NCBI GenBank assembly: GCA_900542615.1
Contig: UQOG01000087.1
Location: 1 to 8,545 of the forward strand
Direction: 5' to 3'
DNA from: an uncultured Eubacteriales bacterium
Lineage (GTDB): Bacteria > Bacillota > Clostridia > Christensenellales > CAG-138
DNA: 8,545 bases
The translations under genes and the position numbers were made by a program. The notes beneath the pieces were generated by a model. That model saw nothing but the letters and a program-made list of their open reading frames with translations. It had not been told where the DNA came from and did no database searches. Shown here piece by piece: positions 6,736 to 8,545 of the stretch. Position 1 is the stretch's first letter. Every line of letters begins with the position of its first letter.

Positions 6736-7691
6736 ACATCACCGTCATCGGCTGCGGCCGCTGGGGCAGCTTTCTGACCTGGTATCTGGACCGGATGGGC
6801 CACCAGGTGACCCTGTATGGCCGGCCGGATTCCCCCCATATGGCCCAGTTCCTCGCCGCCCGTTCCAATGGGGTGGTGACCCTGCCTCCCAGGGTCCGCC
6901 TTTCCACCAGCCTGGAAGCGGCCGTACAGGAGGCCCAGGCCCTGGTGATCTCCATCGGCTCCCAGAACCTGCGTTCCCTTATGGCCCAGCTGGGGCCCCT
7001 GCTGAAGCCCCCTTTGGACGTGGTCCTGTGCATGAAGGGCCTGGAGATGGAGACCGGCCTGCGCCTTTCCCAGATCGCCGGCCAATACCTGCCCGCCGCC
7101 ATCCCCGTATCCGTATGGCTGGGGCCGGGCCACGTGCAGGAATTCCTGGCGGGCATCCCCAACTGCATGGTGATCGACTCCCTGGACGAGGACGCCAAGG
7201 ACCGGCTGATCCAGGCCTTCCGGGGGGACCTGATCCGCTTTTATTACGGCCAGGACCTCTTGGGCAATGAGGTGGGCGCCGCCGCCAAGAACGTGATCGG
7301 CATTGCCGCCGGCATGTTGGACGGCCTGGACCGCACCAACCTGAAGGGCGCCCTCATGAGCCGGGGCACCCGGGAGATTGCCCTGCTGATCGCCGCCATG
7401 GGGGGCAGCGAGCAATCCGCCTATGGCCTATGCCACCTGGGGGATTACCAGGCCACGGTGTTTTCCCCCTTCAGCCACAACCGCCGCTTTGGGGAAGCCA
7501 TGGTGAAAAAGCAGCCCTTTCAAAAGCTGGCGGAAGGCTATTATACGGTAAAGGCCCTCCTGTCCCTGGGGGAACGCTACGGGGTGGAGCTGCCCATCTG
7601 CGCCGCGGTGGAAGCGGTGCTCTACCAGGGCGCGGACCCCATGGAAAGCCTGGACCGGCTGTTTACCCGGTCCCTGAAAAAGGAGTTTTGA
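6732..7691 (+). CDS. gpsA: NAD(P)H-dependent glycerol-3-phosphate dehydrogenase, divergent
   Basis: This 319-residue GpsA-type enzyme should reduce dihydroxyacetone phosphate to sn-glycerol 3-phosphate, the backbone of membrane phospholipids. The N-terminal Rossmann motif is GCGRWG (7-12). MKGLE (101-105) carries the conserved lysine. KNVIGIAAGM (186-195) holds the expected catalytic Lys186. GLCHLGDY (232-239) and the SPFSHNRRFGE segment (245-255) match the C-terminal domain. It is odd that the usual GPSFA-type motif reads GPGHVQEF (131-138). This may mark a clostridial subfamily or a changed substrate. GGAGG at 6720-6724 is 7 nt before the ATG. The start overlaps the ABC exporter stop by 3 nt (6732 versus 6733-6735), and tatD follows after 3 nt, so the three are probably co-transcribed. 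Confidence 0.85.
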   Translation: MNITVIGCGRWGSFLTWYLDRMGHQVTLYGRPDSPHMAQFLAARSNGVVTLPPRVRLSTSLEAAVQEAQALVISIGSQNLRSLMAQLGPLLKPPLDVVLCMKGLEMETGLRLSQIAGQYLPAAIPVSVWLGPGHVQEFLAGIPNCMVIDSLDEDAKDRLIQAFRGDLIRFYYGQDLLGNEVGAAAKNVIGIAAGMLDGLDRTNLKGALMSRGTREIALLIAAMGGSEQSAYGLCHLGDYQATVFSPFSHNRRFGEAMVKKQPFQKLAEGYYTVKALLSLGERYGVELPICAAVEAVLYQGADPMESLDRLFTRSLKKEF

Positions 7692-7694
7692 CCC

Positions 7695-8465
7695 ATGCCT
7701 ATCTTTGAAAGCCATGCCCACTACCTGGACAGCCGCTTCGATCCCGACCGGGACGCCCTGCTGCAAAGCCTGGCCGCCGCCGGGGTGGAGCGGGTGATGG
7801 AGGTGGCCTGCGCCCCGGCGGATTTCCTGCCCGCCCTGGCCCTGGCCGACCAGTATCCCTTCCTGTACGCGGCCCTGGGGGTGCATCCCCACGACGCCAG
7901 CCAGTGGGATCCCCAGGTGGCGGCCCAGCTTGCCCGCCTCCTATCCCAGCACCCCAAGGCCAAGGCCCTGGGGGAGATCGGCCTGGACTATCATTACGAC
8001 CTATCCCCCCGGCCCGTCCAGCGCCGGGCCTTTCAGGAACAGCTGGAGCTGGCCCGCCAGCTGGATAAGCCGGTGATCCTCCATGTGCGGGAAGCCTATG
8101 GGGACGCCATGGACATCCTCCGGGCCCAGCCCCGGCCCCTGGACGGGGTGATGCATTGCTTTTCCGGCAGCCCGGAGATCGCCCGGGAATGCCTGGAGCT
8201 GGGCCTGTACGTGGCCTTCGGGGGCGCGGTCACCTTCCATAACGCCAACAAGGTGCTGCAAAGCGCCGCCCTGGTGCCCTTGGACCGGCTCCTGCTGGAG
8301 ACCGATTGCCCCTATATGACCCCCGTGCCCCATCGGGGCCAGCGCAACGACTCCACCTACCTCCCCCTCATCGCCCAGAAGCTGGCGGAGCTCCACCAGT
8401 GCTCCCTGGCGGAGCTGCTGGACGCCACCTTCCAAAACGCCTGCCGCCTGTTCCGGGTGGCGTGA
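7695..8465 (+). CDS. tatD: TatD family metal-dependent hydrolase
   Basis: This 256-residue protein has the full length and metal ligands of the TatD amidohydrolase-fold family: His7 and His9 (SHAHYLD), Glu94 (GEIGLDYHYD), His130 (ILHVREA), His154 (MHCFSG) and Asp204 (LLETDCPYMTP). Characterised members act as metal-dependent DNases, with 3'-5' exonuclease activity reported for Escherichia coli TatD; the cellular role here is inferred as nucleic acid repair or turnover. The protein should be cytosolic. AGGAG at 7681-7685 lies 9 nt before the ATG, and gpsA ends 3 nt upstream. It is the last gene of the operon seen here. Confidence 0.93.
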   Translation: MPIFESHAHYLDSRFDPDRDALLQSLAAAGVERVMEVACAPADFLPALALADQYPFLYAALGVHPHDASQWDPQVAAQLARLLSQHPKAKALGEIGLDYHYDLSPRPVQRRAFQEQLELARQLDKPVILHVREAYGDAMDILRAQPRPLDGVMHCFSGSPEIARECLELGLYVAFGGAVTFHNANKVLQSAALVPLDRLLLETDCPYMTPVPHRGQRNDSTYLPLIAQKLAELHQCSLAELLDATFQNACRLFRVA

Positions 8466-8478
8466 CGGGGCACGGCTG

Positions 8479-8520
8479 CCGGGGCGCTGCCCCGGACTCC
8501 GCCAGGGGCTCCGCCCCTGG
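8479..8520. repeat. Tandem GC-rich hairpins downstream of tatD
   Basis: Two perfect hairpins follow the tatD stop. The first is CCGGGGC (8479-8485), loop GCT, GCCCCGG (8489-8495). The second is CCAGGGGC (8502-8509), loop TCC, GCCCCTGG (8513-8520). No T tract follows, so they are not typical intrinsic terminators. They look like a dispersed palindromic element of the same style as the hairpin at 66-81, and could stabilise the mRNA 3' end. Confidence 0.65.
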
Positions 8521-8545
8521 ACCGCGTTGGGGGGTTCATGCGGGG

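Noticed and set aside
1..8545. CRISPR array, tRNA, rRNA or insertion sequence
   Set aside because: No regularly spaced repeats, no cloverleaf or rRNA sequence, and no transposase or integrase were found on either strand.

Overview
The window looks like chromosomal DNA from a GC-rich, gut-type Clostridia bacterium (Bacillota; an Oscillospiraceae/Ruminococcaceae-like relative is my best guess). The reasons are the GC-biased codon use, the strong GGAGG ribosome-binding sites, the GC-rich hairpins between genes, and protein families typical of that group. The assignment is an inference; no rRNA or other phylogenetic marker is present. All six supported genes lie on the + strand.

Layout. Positions 1-448 hold no convincing gene. 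They contain a terminator-like hairpin (3-23), an imperfect palindrome (25-53), a GC-rich hairpin (66-81) and a candidate extended -10 promoter (410-439) directly against the first gene. Next comes a three-gene module. The first gene (449-3451) encodes a 1000-residue membrane-anchored surface protein with three lamin-tail-like domains, a chitobiase C-terminal-like domain and a CotH-type kinase domain. The second (3448-4149) encodes a VTC-type polyphosphate polymerase domain protein and overlaps the first by 4 nt. The third (4253-4903) encodes a DUF4956 integral membrane protein. A GC-rich intrinsic terminator (4925-4968) closes this module.

The second module is a tight operon. An ABC exporter with fused membrane and ATPase domains (4993-6735) overlaps a divergent GpsA-type glycerol-3-phosphate dehydrogenase (6732-7691) by 3 nt, and a TatD-family metal-dependent hydrolase (7695-8465) follows after 3 nt. 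The window ends in two tandem GC-rich hairpins (8479-8495 and 8502-8520) that resemble the one near the left edge.

How the genes may work together. The CotH/VTC/DUF4956 trio is the most interesting part. In yeast the VTC fold makes polyphosphate from ATP in the cytosol while a fused or associated membrane part moves the chain across the membrane. Here the VTC protein has no membrane segment, but its neighbour is a multi-pass membrane protein and the first gene encodes an exported kinase-fold protein. A split polyphosphate or phosphoryl-transfer system spanning the envelope is a reasonable hypothesis, not a demonstrated function. The second module mixes a possible lipid or drug exporter with glycerol-3-phosphate metabolism and a housekeeping nuclease-like hydrolase.
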